Source: Subtercola frigoramans
GTDB taxonomy: Bacteria; Actinomycetota; Actinomycetes; Actinomycetales; Microbacteriaceae
Reading direction: 5' to 3'
Length of the DNA: 64,000 bases
NCBI RefSeq assembly: GCF_016907385.1
Contig: NZ_JAFBBU010000001.1
Location: 1,612,001 to 1,676,000 of the forward strand
This document shows, one piece after another, positions 24,757 through 34,696 of this stretch. The position numbers and the translations under genes are program-made. Within the stretch, counting starts at the first letter, position 1. Every line of letters starts with the position of its first letter. Below the pieces are notes generated by a model that made no database searches, was not told the origin of the DNA, and worked only from the letters and a program-made list of their open reading frames with translations.

Positions 24757-27315
24757 GTGACTGACATCAACATCCACGCTTCAAACGTGGAGTCTCGAAC
24801 AGATCTTGCGACCCTCAAGGTCTCAGAACTCCAGACGCTCGCCGCGGCCCTCGGAATCGCGGGTGCATCGAAGCTTCGAAAGGGCGACCTCGTGGCCGCC
24901 ATCACGAACGCCCAGCCGGGCAACACCGACACCTCCGTCGCCGCTTCACCGGATTCGGCCCCTGTGGTTGAGGTTCCGGAGTCGCCGGTCGTGGCAGAGC
25001 CGGTACCGGCGGAGCCTGAGGCCAGTGTGCCCGAGGCCCTCGTGCCTGAAACAGTTGAAGCTGACGGGCCCATCTCCGACACGCTCGAAGCACCTGCTGC
25101 ATTCGAGCCGCCTGCCGCGGCCGAAGCGCCCGTCGTTGCCGACTCCGCTGTCGCCGATACTTCCACCGCCGTGCAGGCACCCCGCCGCCGCGCTTCACGC
25201 CGTGTCACCACGGCCGAGCCGACAAGTGCGCCCGCCGTGGAATCTGCGCCCATCGGGCAGCAGCCGGTTGACGCTCCCGTCGCCGAGCCGCAGTCCGCCG
25301 TGGGCGCCACTGCAGGTCGAGGCCGCCGCTCGGCAGTGCAGCACGTGAACGCCTCTGCATCTGAGCACGCACCCCTGGTTCCCGCCGACGCGGGTACGAG
25401 CCCTGAGCTCGACACGAGCAGGCTCGACGCCGTGCTCGACGCGGCCATCGCCGCCCAAGACGGTGCTGCAGAATCCACCGACAACGCGGGCGCCGGCAAC
25501 GCAGGTGCCCCGCGCAACGAACGACAGGTGCGCACCCCCCGCCTCACCCGCGCGCAGCGTGCTGCCCAGGCCGCGCGTGACGCTGCCGCAGGCATCGACG
25601 GTGCTCCTGCCGTCGAACGGTCACGTACAGAGTCGATTCTTCCCGACCTTCCGATCGTCGGCGGTTCCGATACCGACAACTCTTCAGAGGGTTCTCGTTT
25701 CGAGGCCGAGGGCGACGAAAGCCGCGAGAACGGCGAAGGCCGGCAGAACAGCCGCAACCGTAACCGTCGTGACCGCAACGCCGACCGGAATGCTGATCGC
25801 AACCAGGCTGCCAATGGTTCTGCAGGTGCAGACAGGGCCGCGAACGACCGCAATGGCGCAGAGCGGAACGGTACCGAGCGCACGAACGCAGACCGTACGA
25901 ACAGCGATCGCCTCAACAACAACCAGCGGGGCGCGAACAACCAGCGCAACCAGCGTGATCGTAACGACCGCCAGGACGACGCGAGCTTCGACGAGCAGCA
26001 GCTCGACGAGCTGAACGATCGCCAGGGCCAGGGCCAGCAGAACCCCAACGACCGCAGTGCACGCAACCGGTACCGCGACCGCAAGCGTCGCGGCCAGGGT
26101 GGTCTTGACGACCTCGAGCCCGAGATCAGCGAGGACGACGTTCTCATCCCCGTCGCCGGTATCCTCGACATCCTCGACAACTACGCCTTTGTTCGCACCA
26201 GCGGGTACCTGCCAGGCAACAGCGACGTGTACGTCTCTCTCGGCCAGGTCAAGAAGTACAACCTGCGCAAGGGTGACGCTGTCGTCGGTTCGATCCGCCA
26301 GCCACGCGAAGGCGACAGCAATGGTCGCCAGAAGTACAACGCCATCGTCAAGGTGGAGTCGATCAATGGTCTTCCGATCGAAGAGGCTGCCAACCGCGTC
26401 GAGTTCTCGAAGCTGACTCCTCTGTACCCGCAGGAGCGTCTGCGCCTCGAGACCGAGCCCGGAAAGCTGACGCAGCGCATCATCGATCTGGTGGCCCCCA
26501 TCGGCAAGGGCCAGCGCGGACTCATCGTCGCGCCACCCAAGGCCGGCAAGACGATCGTCATGCAGCAGATCGCCAACGCGATCTCGACGAACAACCCCGA
26601 GGTTCACCTCATGGTCGTTCTGGTCGACGAGCGCCCCGAAGAAGTCACCGACATGCAGCGCACGGTCAAGGGTGAGGTCATCGCCTCCACCTTCGACAGG
26701 CCCGCTGAAGACCACACGATCGTCGCCGAACTCGCCATCGAGCGTGCAAAGCGCCTCGTAGAACTTGGTCACGACGTCGTCGTGCTGCTCGACTCGATCA
26801 CCCGCCTCGGCCGTGCCTACAACCTGGCTGCCCCGCCGTCAGGCCGTATTCTCTCCGGTGGCGTCGATGCTGCTGCCCTGTACCCGCCCAAGCGGTTCTT
26901 CGGTGCAGCCCGCAACATCGAGAACGGTGGCTCGCTCACCATCATCGCATCGGCTCTCGTCGAGACCGGTTCGAAGATGGATGAAGTGATCTTCGAGGAG
27001 TTCAAGGGCACCGGCAACATGGAGCTCCGCCTCTCTCGTCAGCTCGCTGACAAGCGCATCTTCCCTGCCGTCGATGTGAACGCATCCGGAACCCGCCGCG
27101 AAGAGCTCCTGATGGGCGTCGACGAGACGAAGATCACCTGGAAGCTCCGTCGTGCCCTCGCCGGCCTCGACCAGCAGCAGGCTCTCGAAATCGTTCTGGG
27201 TCGTCTGAAGGACACCACGAGCAACGTCGAGTTCTTGATGCAGGTGCAGAAGTCGATGCCGGCCGCAGCGGCTGTCAGCCACACCACCAACCACAACGGT
27301 CACAAAGAGGATTAG
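24757..27315 (+). CDS. rho: transcription termination factor Rho
   Basis: 852 residues from a GTG. Residues 1-50 form the Rho N-terminal (SAP-like) domain ([33 protein letters not shown]). A disordered insert of about 400 residues follows: Ala/Pro/Glu-rich first, then Asn/Arg/Asp-rich (runs such as [16 protein letters not shown]). The conserved core starts near residue 450 (cold-shock RNA-binding part [12 protein letters not shown]), with Walker A PPKAGKT at about 593, Walker [17 protein letters not shown] and the Q/R loops. It is a hexameric RNA helicase. The long insert is the actinobacterial type, here clearly longer than in E. coli Rho (419 residues). Confidence 0.97.
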   Translation: MTDINIHASNVESRTDLATLKVSELQTLAAALGIAGASKLRKGDLVAAITNAQPGNTDTSVAASPDSAPVVEVPESPVVAEPVPAEPEASVPEALVPETVEADGPISDTLEAPAAFEPPAAAEAPVVADSAVADTSTAVQAPRRRASRRVTTAEPTSAPAVESAPIGQQPVDAPVAEPQSAVGATAGRGRRSAVQHVNASASEHAPLVPADAGTSPELDTSRLDAVLDAAIAAQDGAAESTDNAGAGNAGAPRNERQVRTPRLTRAQRAAQAARDAAAGIDGAPAVERSRTESILPDLPIVGGSDTDNSSEGSRFEAEGDESRENGEGRQNSRNRNRRDRNADRNADRNQAANGSAGADRAANDRNGAERNGTERTNADRTNSDRLNNNQRGANNQRNQRDRNDRQDDASFDEQQLDELNDRQGQGQQNPNDRSARNRYRDRKRRGQGGLDDLEPEISEDDVLIPVAGILDILDNYAFVRTSGYLPGNSDVYVSLGQVKKYNLRKGDAVVGSIRQPREGDSNGRQKYNAIVKVESINGLPIEEAANRVEFSKLTPLYPQERLRLETEPGKLTQRIIDLVAPIGKGQRGLIVAPPKAGKTIVMQQIANAISTNNPEVHLMVVLVDERPEEVTDMQRTVKGEVIASTFDRPAEDHTIVAELAIERAKRLVELGHDVVVLLDSITRLGRAYNLAAPPSGRILSGGVDAAALYPPKRFFGAARNIENGGSLTIIASALVETGSKMDEVIFEEFKGTGNMELRLSRQLADKRIFPAVDVNASGTRREELLMGVDETKITWKLRRALAGLDQQQALEIVLGRLKDTTSNVEFLMQVQKSMPAAAAVSHTTNHNGHKED

Positions 27316-27321
27316 GTAGAC

Positions 27322-28404
27322 ATGTTCGAATCGGTAGAGACCCTGCTGATCGAGCATGACGAGCTGCAGGAGCAGCTTGCCGATCCAGCGCTTCACTCGG
27401 ATCCTGCTCGATCCAAGAAGGTCAACAGACGCTATGCAGAGCTGAGCCGTATCATCGCGGCCTGGCGTGAATGGCAACAGCTGACCGACGACGTCGAGGC
27501 AGCGACGGAGATGGCCGCAGAAGATGCATCCTTTGCGGCCGAGCTCCCCGGGATGACCGAGGAGCTCGAAGCGGCGACCGAGAAACTCCGGCGTCTGCTC
27601 ATACCCCGGGACCCCAATGATGGCCGCGACGTCATCATGGAGATCAAGATGGGGGAGGGTGGGGCAGAGTCCGCCCTGTTCGCCGCCGATCTTCTGCGCA
27701 TGTACCTGCACTACGCAGAGAGCAAGAAGTGGAAGACCGAGATCATCGAGCAGACCTCGAGCGACCTCGGCGGCATCAAAGATGTTCAGCTGGCCATCAA
27801 GGGTAAATCGACCGACCCCGCAGAGGGCGTCTGGGCTCACCTCAAGTACGAGGGCGGGGTGCATCGCGTGCAGCGTGTGCCCGCGACCGAGTCGCAGGGG
27901 CGTATCCACACCTCGGCCGCCGGCGTGCTGGTCTACCCCGAGGTCGACGAACCCGAAGAAGTCGAGATCAGCCCGAACGACCTGAAGATCGACGTCTATC
28001 GCTCCAGCGGCCCCGGAGGCCAGTCCGTCAACACGACAGACTCCGCCGTTCGCATCACCCACCTTCCGACTGGAATCGTGGTTGCCATGCAGAACGAGAA
28101 GAGCCAGTTGCAGAACCGCGAAGCGGGCATGCGCGTTCTGCGGGCCCGTGTTCTGGCGAAACAGCAGGAGGAGATTGACGAAGCAGCCTCCGCCGTGCGA
28201 AAGAGCCAGATCCGCACGATGGACCGCTCCGAGCGCATCCGCACCTACAACTTTCCCGAGAACCGCATTGCCGACCACCGCACCGGGTACAAGGCCTACA
28301 ACCTCGACGCCGTCATGAACGGCGCCCTCGAACCGGTTGTCGAATCGTGCATCGCGGCCGATGAAGAGGCTCGACTCGCAGAGCTCGGAGCTACGGCAGA
28401 GTGA
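27322..28404 (+). CDS. prfA: peptide chain release factor 1
   Basis: 360 residues, normal RF1 length. Recognises UAA and UAG. The codon-reading tripeptide P-A-T lies in [17 protein letters not shown] and the peptidyl-hydrolysis motif GGQ in [20 protein letters not shown] (about residue 232). Its Gln is the substrate of PrmC, encoded next. Six bases separate it from rho, so it is probably read from the same transcript. Confidence 0.97.
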   Translation: MFESVETLLIEHDELQEQLADPALHSDPARSKKVNRRYAELSRIIAAWREWQQLTDDVEAATEMAAEDASFAAELPGMTEELEAATEKLRRLLIPRDPNDGRDVIMEIKMGEGGAESALFAADLLRMYLHYAESKKWKTEIIEQTSSDLGGIKDVQLAIKGKSTDPAEGVWAHLKYEGGVHRVQRVPATESQGRIHTSAAGVLVYPEVDEPEEVEISPNDLKIDVYRSSGPGGQSVNTTDSAVRITHLPTGIVVAMQNEKSQLQNREAGMRVLRARVLAKQQEEIDEAASAVRKSQIRTMDRSERIRTYNFPENRIADHRTGYKAYNLDAVMNGALEPVVESCIAADEEARLAELGATAE

Positions 28405-28459
28405 GCACTGCAGCGAACGAGACGGGTACCACCGCTCGACGGGCACCTGCGAGGGCCTG

Positions 28460-29341
28460 GTGACGATCATCCAGATCGACAGGCCACTGACTGTGCGCGT
28501 GCTGCTCGAGCATGCGACCGCAGTCTTGTCGCGTGCAGGCGTGCCCGACCCTGACGTCGATGCACAGCTGCTGCTCGGCCATGTTCTCGGTGCGTCGCGC
28601 GGTCAGGTCCAGGCGTTCACGTTCACCGACGCGCCGGTCAGTGCTGACGATGCAATTGCCATCGCCGAGGTCATCGAGCGTCGAGCGGGGCGGGAGCCCC
28701 TGCAGCACATCACCGGCACGACGGGCTTTCGCTCACTCGAACTCGCGGTCGGCCCGGGTGTCTTTGTGCCTCGGCCGGAGACCGAATTTGTTGCCGGCCT
28801 CGCGATCGACTCACTGCGATCGATGGCAGACGAGTCGCCACTGGCCGTCGATCTGGGTACGGGCAGTGGTGCGATCGCCCTCTCGCTCGCGACCGAGGTG
28901 CCGCATGCCCGCGTCGTAGCCGTGGAGAACTCCTCTCCTGCCTTCATCTGGGCGAAGCAGAACTTCGCCGCAGTGGATGCCCGGAACGCCCGTCTCGTCT
29001 TCATCGACCTTGCTGTCGCCCTCCCTGAGCTCGACGGCCTCGTGTCGGTCGTCGTCTCGAACCCGCCGTACATTCCGGCCGGAGCGATTCCCCGCGACCC
29101 CGAGGTGCGGCTCTTCGACCCCGAACATGCGCTCTATGGCGGCGAAGACGGCCTCGATGTCGTGCGTTCGGTGTCGCAGACTGCGCGTCGTCTCCTGAGG
29201 GCCGGGGGAGCGCTCGTGATCGAGCACGGCGAACTGCAGGGTGCGGAGATCCGTGAGCTGCTGGCATCCGACGGGTGGAACGCAACCGCGACCCACCGTG
29301 ACCTCACCGGTCGCGACCGCGCGACGACCGCCCTCCGCTGA
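28460..29341 (+). CDS. prmC: release factor glutamine N5-methyltransferase
   Basis: 293 residues from the GTG at 28460 (site gagg upstream); longer starts would lie inside prfA. Methylates the GGQ glutamine of RF1 and RF2. An N-terminal helical domain (VDAQLLLGHVLGASR) precedes the SAM-binding domain AVDLGTGSGAIALSLA and the catalytic VVSNPPYIP (NPPY, about residue 201), with FVPRPETEFV between them as usual. Follows prfA by 55 bases, the conserved pairing of enzyme and substrate. Confidence 0.95.
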   Translation: MTIIQIDRPLTVRVLLEHATAVLSRAGVPDPDVDAQLLLGHVLGASRGQVQAFTFTDAPVSADDAIAIAEVIERRAGREPLQHITGTTGFRSLELAVGPGVFVPRPETEFVAGLAIDSLRSMADESPLAVDLGTGSGAIALSLATEVPHARVVAVENSSPAFIWAKQNFAAVDARNARLVFIDLAVALPELDGLVSVVVSNPPYIPAGAIPRDPEVRLFDPEHALYGGEDGLDVVRSVSQTARRLLRAGGALVIEHGELQGAEIRELLASDGWNATATHRDLTGRDRATTALR

Positions 29342-29344
29342 CCT

Positions 29345-29394
29345 GCCTGTCGCGTTCCGCTGACGCGCGTTGCTCGCCTGTCGCGTTCCGCTGA
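29345..29394. repeat. 19-base direct repeat after prmC
   Basis: GCCTGTCGCGTTCCGCTGA occurs at 29345-29363 and again at 29376-29394, 31 bases apart. It lies in the 174-base gap between convergent prmC and the HAD gene. No gene is seen there. Confidence 0.85.
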
Positions 29395-29446
29395 GCGTGC
29401 TCTGCCGCCCATTGTTTGCCCGCTGTCTCCCCGCGGGTCGTGCTGG

Positions 29447-29496
29447 GTGCGGCCAAATGGCCCGAAAGTCGGCGTTGAGGGGACGTTTGGCCGCAC
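29447..29496. repeat. 11-base inverted repeat between convergent genes
   Basis: GTGCGGCCAAA (29447-29457) and TTTGGCCGCAC (29486-29496) are perfect reverse complements with a 28-base loop. The position between the 3' ends of prmC and the HAD gene suits a two-way terminator or REP-like element, but no T-tract follows. Confidence 0.7.
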
Positions 29497-29515
29497 TCAA
29501 CGAGCCTCGAGTGAG

Positions 29516-30139
29516 TCAGCGCGCGGCGAAGACGTCGATCGCGGCACGCATGGCCGCGCCGTTCGGCACGTGGTCGACCGACGGAACCTGGAAGGCGTGG
29601 ATTCCGAAGTTCTGTGCGGCAGAGACGTTTCGGGCGTTGTCGTCGAGGAAGAGGGCGTCTGTGGGTGCGGTGCCGAAGCGTTCGAGGGCGAGCTCGAAGA
29701 TGTGGGGGTTCGGCTTCGTCACGCCGAGGTCTGCCGACACCAGGTCGTGGTCGCCCAAGATGTCCGCGACGTCGGGTGCGAGAACCGGCAGCGAGGTTCG
29801 AAAGAGGATGTTGTTGTTCGACAGCAGAGACGCGGTGCCCAGCGTGGTTGCGTACCGCAGGGCATCCACCGCGCTGTCGCTGCGTGTCATGGCGGCTGCA
29901 CGCGACTGTTGCCACGCCTTCAGCGTCAGAACCGTCCCGGTCGCCTCGCCCCACGCTTCGAGATAGGCGTCGACCGTCGCGTACTCTCCACGGTCGGCGC
30001 GTTCTTCGTGCCCCGCAACCCACCACGATTTGGCGAGGTGGTACTGCGTGCAGTTCGTCAGCTCTGCAAGAGCGGGCAATCGCTTGTGAAAATCGTAGGC
30101 GTAGAGGGTCTGGTCGAAGTCGAAGAGGTAGAGATCCAC
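29516..30139 (-). CDS. HAD-superfamily hydrolase (pyrimidine 5'-nucleotidase-like)
   Basis: 207 residues if started at the GTG at 30139, which puts the HAD motif I (YLFDFDQTLY, nucleophile Asp7) at the usual distance; a GTG at 30166 is possible. Motif II is SLLSNNN, motif III Lys in LGVTKPNPHIF, and motif IV LFLDDNARNV. A helical cap lies between motifs I and II. Members remove phosphate from small metabolites; the substrate is not readable. It runs against the direction of the surrounding conserved genes. Confidence 0.82.
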   Translation of the reverse strand: MDLYLFDFDQTLYAYDFHKRLPALAELTNCTQYHLAKSWWVAGHEERADRGEYATVDAYLEAWGEATGTVLTLKAWQQSRAAAMTRSDSAVDALRYATTLGTASLLSNNNILFRTSLPVLAPDVADILGDHDLVSADLGVTKPNPHIFELALERFGTAPTDALFLDDNARNVSAAQNFGIHAFQVPSVDHVPNGAAMRAAIDVFAAR

Positions 30140-30222
30140 CAGTACAGTATTCCAGCCGGAAGGCACTGCGGCGGCGCGGGTTCAGGAGTGGCAGCCGGGG
30201 TCAAGCTATCATTGCAACCGAT

Positions 30223-30897
30223 ATGGCTGCCATCTATGACTGCACGGTTCCGACCGAACTCCTGACGGGCATGCGATTGGCCCGGGCGGCGATCGCCAGG
30301 GGCGAGCTCGTCGTGATCCCTACCGACACGGTCTACGGTCTCGCTGCCGACGCCTTCAATCCCGAGGCCGTGCAGCGCCTGCTCGATGCGAAGGGCCGCA
30401 CCCGGCAGTCGCCGCCGCCCGTTCTCATTCCGAATCTGCGCACTCTCGACGCCCTCGCCGAGTCGGTGAGCGAACCCGTGCGTGTGCTCACCCAGAAATT
30501 CTGGCCCGGCGGCCTCACCGTCGTCGTCGCTGCCCGCAACTCGCTGGTCTGGGACCTCGGCGAAACAGCGGGCACCGTGGCGCTGCGCATTCCGTCCGAC
30601 CCGATCGCCCTCGAGCTCCTCGAAGAGACGGGCCCGCTCGCCGTGTCCTCGGCGAACCTGACGGGCCAGCCTGCTGCGCTGACGGCCGAAGACGCCGAAC
30701 GGATGCTCGGCGAAAGCGTCGCGGTCTACCTCAGCCTCGGGCATCCCGGGCCGAATGCGCCTGCAGGTCTCGCGTCGACCATTCTTGATGCCACTGAGCC
30801 CGAGCGGGTCAGGATCATCAGACGCGGGGCCGTAACCGAGGAGCAGCTCCGCGAGGTCATCGGCGACGTACTCACGACAGACCGGCCGGCCGGCTAA
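30223..30897 (+). CDS. tsaC: L-threonylcarbamoyladenylate synthase
   Basis: 224 residues from the ATG at 30223. Makes threonylcarbamoyl-AMP from threonine, bicarbonate and ATP for the t6A37 tRNA modification. The YrdC fold is clear: LVVIPTDTVYGLAADAF, FWPGGLTVVVAA, TVALRIPSDPIALELLEETGPLAVSSANLTG (SxN motif). It lacks the Sua5 C-terminal domain, so it is of TsaC type. The position after prmC and before the wecA-like gene is conserved in actinobacteria. Confidence 0.94.
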   Translation: MAAIYDCTVPTELLTGMRLARAAIARGELVVIPTDTVYGLAADAFNPEAVQRLLDAKGRTRQSPPPVLIPNLRTLDALAESVSEPVRVLTQKFWPGGLTVVVAARNSLVWDLGETAGTVALRIPSDPIALELLEETGPLAVSSANLTGQPAALTAEDAERMLGESVAVYLSLGHPGPNAPAGLASTILDATEPERVRIIRRGAVTEEQLREVIGDVLTTDRPAG

Positions 30898-30899
30898 CT

Positions 30900-32093
30900 G
30901 TGCGTTTCTATCTTCTGATCGGGCTCGTTTCGGCCATCGTCACCTTCGGGCTGGCGATTCTGGTCTACAAACTCAGTACGAAGTACCGTCTCTACCCGTC
31001 CATCCGTGAACGAGACGTGCACACGCGCCCAACGCCGCGCCTGGGTGGCGTGGCGATGTTCTTCGGAATCGTCGTCGCAATCGCGATCGCCTCCCAGGTG
31101 AGCTGGTTCGGCCTCGTCTTCGCGAACCCCGGGCCGATTCTCGCCATTCTGGGCGCTGCACTCATCGTCGTGTTGATCGGCGTGGCCGACGACATCTGGG
31201 ATCTCGACTGGTTCACGAAGCTCGCCGGCCAGATCGTCGCCGCGCTTCTGCTGGCGTGGCAGGGGGTGCAGATCGTGTCGTTGCCCATCGGCGGCCGCAC
31301 GATCGGGTCGAGTGGAATGTCGCTGCTCATCACGGTGCTCGCCGTGGTGCTGGTGATGAACGCGATCAACTTCATCGACGGCCTCGACGGCCTGGTGGCC
31401 GGTGTTGCCATCATCGCGAACAGCGTGTTCTTCTTCTACAGCTACATGCTCACCAAGTTGACCTCACCCACGGACTACTTCAACCTCGCTTCGCTCATCA
31501 CAGCGGTGCTGATCGGCGCGTGCGTCGGCTTCCTGCCGCTGAACTGGCACCCGGCGAAGCTCTTCATGGGCGACGCGGGGTCGATGCTGGTCGGCCTGCT
31601 GATGGCGACGAGTGCGATTGCTGTCACCGGGCAGATCGACCCGACACCGCTCGGTCGTTCGCAGTTGCTGCCAGCGTTCATCCCGATCCTGCTGCCGTTC
31701 GCGATTCTCATCCTCCCGCTGCTCGACTTCAGCCTCGCGGTCATCCGCCGCCTCCGTGCCGGCAAGAGCCCGTTCAGCGCCGACCGGCAGCACCTCCACC
31801 ATCGACTGCTCGACATGGGGCATTCGAAGTTCCACGCTGTGCTGATCTTCTATGCCTGGACGGCGGTCGCCTCGATCGGCTGCCTGTTGTTCTTCATTCT
31901 GAACCCATACTGGCTGGCGTTCATCTTCCTGGGCGTCGGGATGATCCTCTGCACTGTGCTCACCCTCGCGCCGCTCACGCGTCGCAAGGCACTCGAGGCG
32001 ACCGTGCAACTTGCACCTGCGTCGAGCATCATTTCAACCGAAGGGGCTGTGCTTGATCCCCTGGACCAGGCCAGCGACGAAAGAGACGTGTGA
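30900..32093 (+). CDS. undecaprenyl-phosphate glycosylphosphotransferase (WecA/MraY family)
   Basis: 397 residues from a GTG two bases after tsaC. A polytopic membrane enzyme with about ten or eleven helices that moves a sugar-1-phosphate (probably GlcNAc-1-P) to undecaprenyl phosphate, starting cell-wall polymer synthesis. Family sites: HTRPTPRLGGVAMF, GVADDIWDLDW (Asp-Asp), NAINFIDGLDGLVAG (catalytic Asp), LFMGDAGSMLVG (Mg-binding) and the basic loop SADRQHLHHRLLDMGHS. The product, wall glycopolymer or other, cannot be told from sequence. Confidence 0.9.
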   Translation: MRFYLLIGLVSAIVTFGLAILVYKLSTKYRLYPSIRERDVHTRPTPRLGGVAMFFGIVVAIAIASQVSWFGLVFANPGPILAILGAALIVVLIGVADDIWDLDWFTKLAGQIVAALLLAWQGVQIVSLPIGGRTIGSSGMSLLITVLAVVLVMNAINFIDGLDGLVAGVAIIANSVFFFYSYMLTKLTSPTDYFNLASLITAVLIGACVGFLPLNWHPAKLFMGDAGSMLVGLLMATSAIAVTGQIDPTPLGRSQLLPAFIPILLPFAILILPLLDFSLAVIRRLRAGKSPFSADRQHLHHRLLDMGHSKFHAVLIFYAWTAVASIGCLLFFILNPYWLAFIFLGVGMILCTVLTLAPLTRRKALEATVQLAPASSIISTEGAVLDPLDQASDERDV

Positions 32094-32096
32094 ACC

Positions 32097-32606
32097 GTGC
32101 CAGAAGAACAGCAGGCCGTGCCCGATGACGCTACCCCGAGCCCTGGGCCCAGTGCGACGGTCTCGAGCGCCGGTGCCACTCTGAGTTCGACCCCGATCCT
32201 GATGCGAGCGCTGCGGGTGGCGGCGCTCCTCACGGTGGTGCTCATCGTCGTCGGGGGAGTAGTGGGGTACTTCCTCGACGGCTGGGTCGGCGTGGTGAGC
32301 GCTGTCATCGGGGCAGCCATGGCGTTCGTCTTCCTCGCAATCACTGCGACGAGCATCCTGATCGCCAACCGCTACTACGCATCACCGCTGTTCACGACGC
32401 TGTTCTTCGCGATTGTGCTCGGGGCGTGGTTGCTCAAGTTCGTTCTCTTCATCATTGCCGCCCTCCTACTTCGCAACCAGCCGTGGACGAACAATGGGAT
32501 TCTCTTCACCTGCCTGATCATCGGTGTGATCGGCACACTCGTCGTCGATGTGGTGGTCGTTGCACGCTCCCGCATGCCGTACGCAAGCGACGCGAAGCTG
32601 CCCTGA
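32097..32606 (+). CDS. AtpI-like membrane protein upstream of ATP synthase operon
   Basis: 169 residues from a GTG. A Pro/Ser/Ala-rich polar N-terminus of about 35 residues precedes four hydrophobic helices (about 40-62, 66-88, 102-125 and 133-155). Its place directly before atpB and its four-helix layout fit the actinobacterial AtpI/Unc-I-like proteins, which help c-ring assembly in other bacteria. Sequence similarity alone would be weak; the call rests on position. Confidence 0.6.
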   Translation: MPEEQQAVPDDATPSPGPSATVSSAGATLSSTPILMRALRVAALLTVVLIVVGGVVGYFLDGWVGVVSAVIGAAMAFVFLAITATSILIANRYYASPLFTTLFFAIVLGAWLLKFVLFIIAALLLRNQPWTNNGILFTCLIIGVIGTLVVDVVVVARSRMPYASDAKLP

Positions 32607-32682
32607 GGCTGCTGAGTGGTCGCTGTGTGATGGCTGCAAGGCTTCACAGAGTACGTAATCGGACCCAACTTCTACAGAACGT

Positions 32683-32705
32683 CGAAATTCGTGCGAAATT
32701 CGCAC
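32683..32705. promoter_or_regulatory. overlapping palindromes upstream of atpB
   Basis: CGAAATTCG (32683-32691) and GTGCGAAATTCGCAC (32691-32705) are two palindromes sharing the GAAATTC core, inside the 302-base gap between the AtpI-like gene and atpB. The gap must hold the main atp promoter; no -35/-10 pair is clear enough to place. The palindromes are candidate regulator sites. Confidence 0.4.
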
Positions 32706-32908
32706 ACTTCTCCGGTTTTTGGGGCGGTTCTGTTCGTCTGCAGAGGCGAAAGCTTGATAGAGTCTAGATTGTTCGTTCCGCTGCCCCGGCTGGGTCTCGA
32801 GTTGTGCTTTTTCACCTGCACAGCACTTGTTCATCGCCTGTGCGCAGCAATCCCACACTATTCGTCGACGCGAGAGCCGAGCTCCACGCCCCGATACAGG
32901 AGAAAGCG

Positions 32909-33721
32909 CTGATATCTAACGCTGTAAACCTGCTAGCCCCGTTAGCAACCGATGAAGGTGGCTTTACGGGTCCCTCCATCAATGAATTTTTTCCCCAGGT
33001 CCTTCTCTTCGCGGGTACTCCGTTCGAGATCAACAGGATCATGGTCATCAGATTCATCGCGGTGGCAGCCATTGTCCTGATCTTCTGGATCGGCACTCGC
33101 AAGATGAAAATCGTGCCAGGCCGCTTCCAGAGTCTCGTTGAGATGGGGCTCGACTTCGTTCGGGTCAACATCGCTGAAGACCTGCTCGGCAAGAAAGACG
33201 GTCGTCGTTTCCTGCCCGTGCTGACCACGATGTTCTTCATGATCCTGTTCTTCAACCTGACAGGCATCATCCCGCTGCTGAACATCGCCGGTACATCGGT
33301 CATCGGTGTTCCGATCGTGCTGGCTCTCGTGTCGTACATCTGCTTCATCTACGCCGGACTGAGAAAGCACCCAGGGGCGTTCTTCAAGAATGCGCTCTTC
33401 CCGCCCGGTGTGCCGCTGCCGCTGTACATCATCGTCGCGCCGATCGAGTTCGTCTCGACGTTCATCCTCCGGCCTGTGACACTGACGCTCCGACTTCTCA
33501 TGAACATGGTCGTCGGCCACCTGCTGCTGGTGCTCTTCTTCTCAGCGACGTCATTCTTCCTCTTCACCGCGGGCGGCTGGTATTCGCTGTTCGGCATCGG
33601 AACACTTGCGTTCGGATTCGTGTTCACGCTGTTCGAGATCCTGGTCGCGGTGCTGCAGGCGTATGTCTTCGCACTGCTGACCGGTGTCTACATCCAGCTC
33701 GCGCTGGCTGAAGAACACTAG
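32909..33721 (+). CDS. atpB: ATP synthase subunit a
   Basis: 270 residues if started at the CTG at 32909. The Fo stator/channel subunit next to the c-ring. Family marks are complete: PSINEFFPQVLLFAGTPFEINRI, several hydrophobic helices, and LTLRLLMNMVVGHLLL with the essential Arg and the Asn/His of the half-channels. Upstream in-frame sequence to the GTG at 32804 is not protein-like. AGGAG (32898-32902) lies six bases before the CTG, and no ATG, GTG or TTG is nearby. Confidence 0.92.
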   Translation: MISNAVNLLAPLATDEGGFTGPSINEFFPQVLLFAGTPFEINRIMVIRFIAVAAIVLIFWIGTRKMKIVPGRFQSLVEMGLDFVRVNIAEDLLGKKDGRRFLPVLTTMFFMILFFNLTGIIPLLNIAGTSVIGVPIVLALVSYICFIYAGLRKHPGAFFKNALFPPGVPLPLYIIVAPIEFVSTFILRPVTLTLRLLMNMVVGHLLLVLFFSATSFFLFTAGGWYSLFGIGTLAFGFVFTLFEILVAVLQAYVFALLTGVYIQLALAEEH

Positions 33722-33744
33722 GCACCCGCCTCATCGGGTTCTGA

Positions 33745-34098
<354 letters not shown>

Positions 34099-34142
34099 GC
34101 CCCGATCAGAATTCGATTTAGACGAGTTAGAAAGGAGGCGAA

Positions 34143-34694
34143 ATGATGAGTGCCATCACAAACGCAGTCCTGGCTGCTGAGCCAACGCACAACCCGATTT
34201 TGCCCGAGACCCCAGACCTCGTCTGGGGTGCGGTGTGCTTCGTCGTACTGCTGGTCTTCTTCTGGCGTGCGATCCTGCCACGCATGAAGAAGCTCCTCGA
34301 CGAGCGTGGCGAAGCCATCGAAGGCAACATCGAGAAGGCCGACGTGGCACAACGCGAAGCAGAAGCCATGCTCGCCCAGTACACGGCCCAGCTCGCCGAT
34401 GCCCGCGTCGAAGCCGGTTCCATCCGGGACCAGGCCCGCACCGACGGCCAGCGTATTCTCGCTGAGCTCAAGGAGCAGGCGACGGCCGAAGCCGCACGCA
34501 TCGCCTCGAACGCCCAGGTGCAGATCGAAGCCGACCGCCAGGCCGCCGTCGTCTCCCTGCGTTCCGAAGTCGGTTCGCTTGCCATCGATCTCGCCTCCGG
34601 CGTGATCGGGGAGAGCCTCACCGACGACAGGCGTTCTGCTGCAATCGTCGACCGCTTCCTGGCAGACCTCGAAGCCAGCGAGACGAAGGCGTAG
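34143..34694 (+). CDS. atpF: ATP synthase subunit b
   Basis: 183 residues from the first of two ATGs after a strong aaaggagg site. One N-terminal membrane helix (LVWGAVCFVVLLVFFWRAIL) and a long Ala/Glu/Gln-rich amphipathic helix forming the peripheral stalk (coiled coil about 40-140). The C-terminal part that contacts the delta subunit ends DRFLADLEASETKA. Two bases separate it from atpH. Confidence 0.96.
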   Translation: MMSAITNAVLAAEPTHNPILPETPDLVWGAVCFVVLLVFFWRAILPRMKKLLDERGEAIEGNIEKADVAQREAEAMLAQYTAQLADARVEAGSIRDQARTDGQRILAELKEQATAEAARIASNAQVQIEADRQAAVVSLRSEVGSLAIDLASGVIGESLTDDRRSAAIVDRFLADLEASETKA

Positions 34695-34696
34695 TC

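Noticed and set aside
26839..28470. Long minus-strand frame (543 codons) opposite rho and prfA
   Set aside because: Antisense shadow: both plus-strand genes have complete family motifs.
29447..29496. Inverted repeat as a classical Rho-independent terminator
   Set aside because: The loop is 28 bases and no run of T follows on either strand, so it is listed as a repeat only.
32709..32780. Sigma-70 promoter from TTGATA (around 32755) and TAGATT (around 32765) before atpB
   Set aside because: The two boxes are only about six bases apart, too close for a -35/-10 pair, so no promoter is placed.
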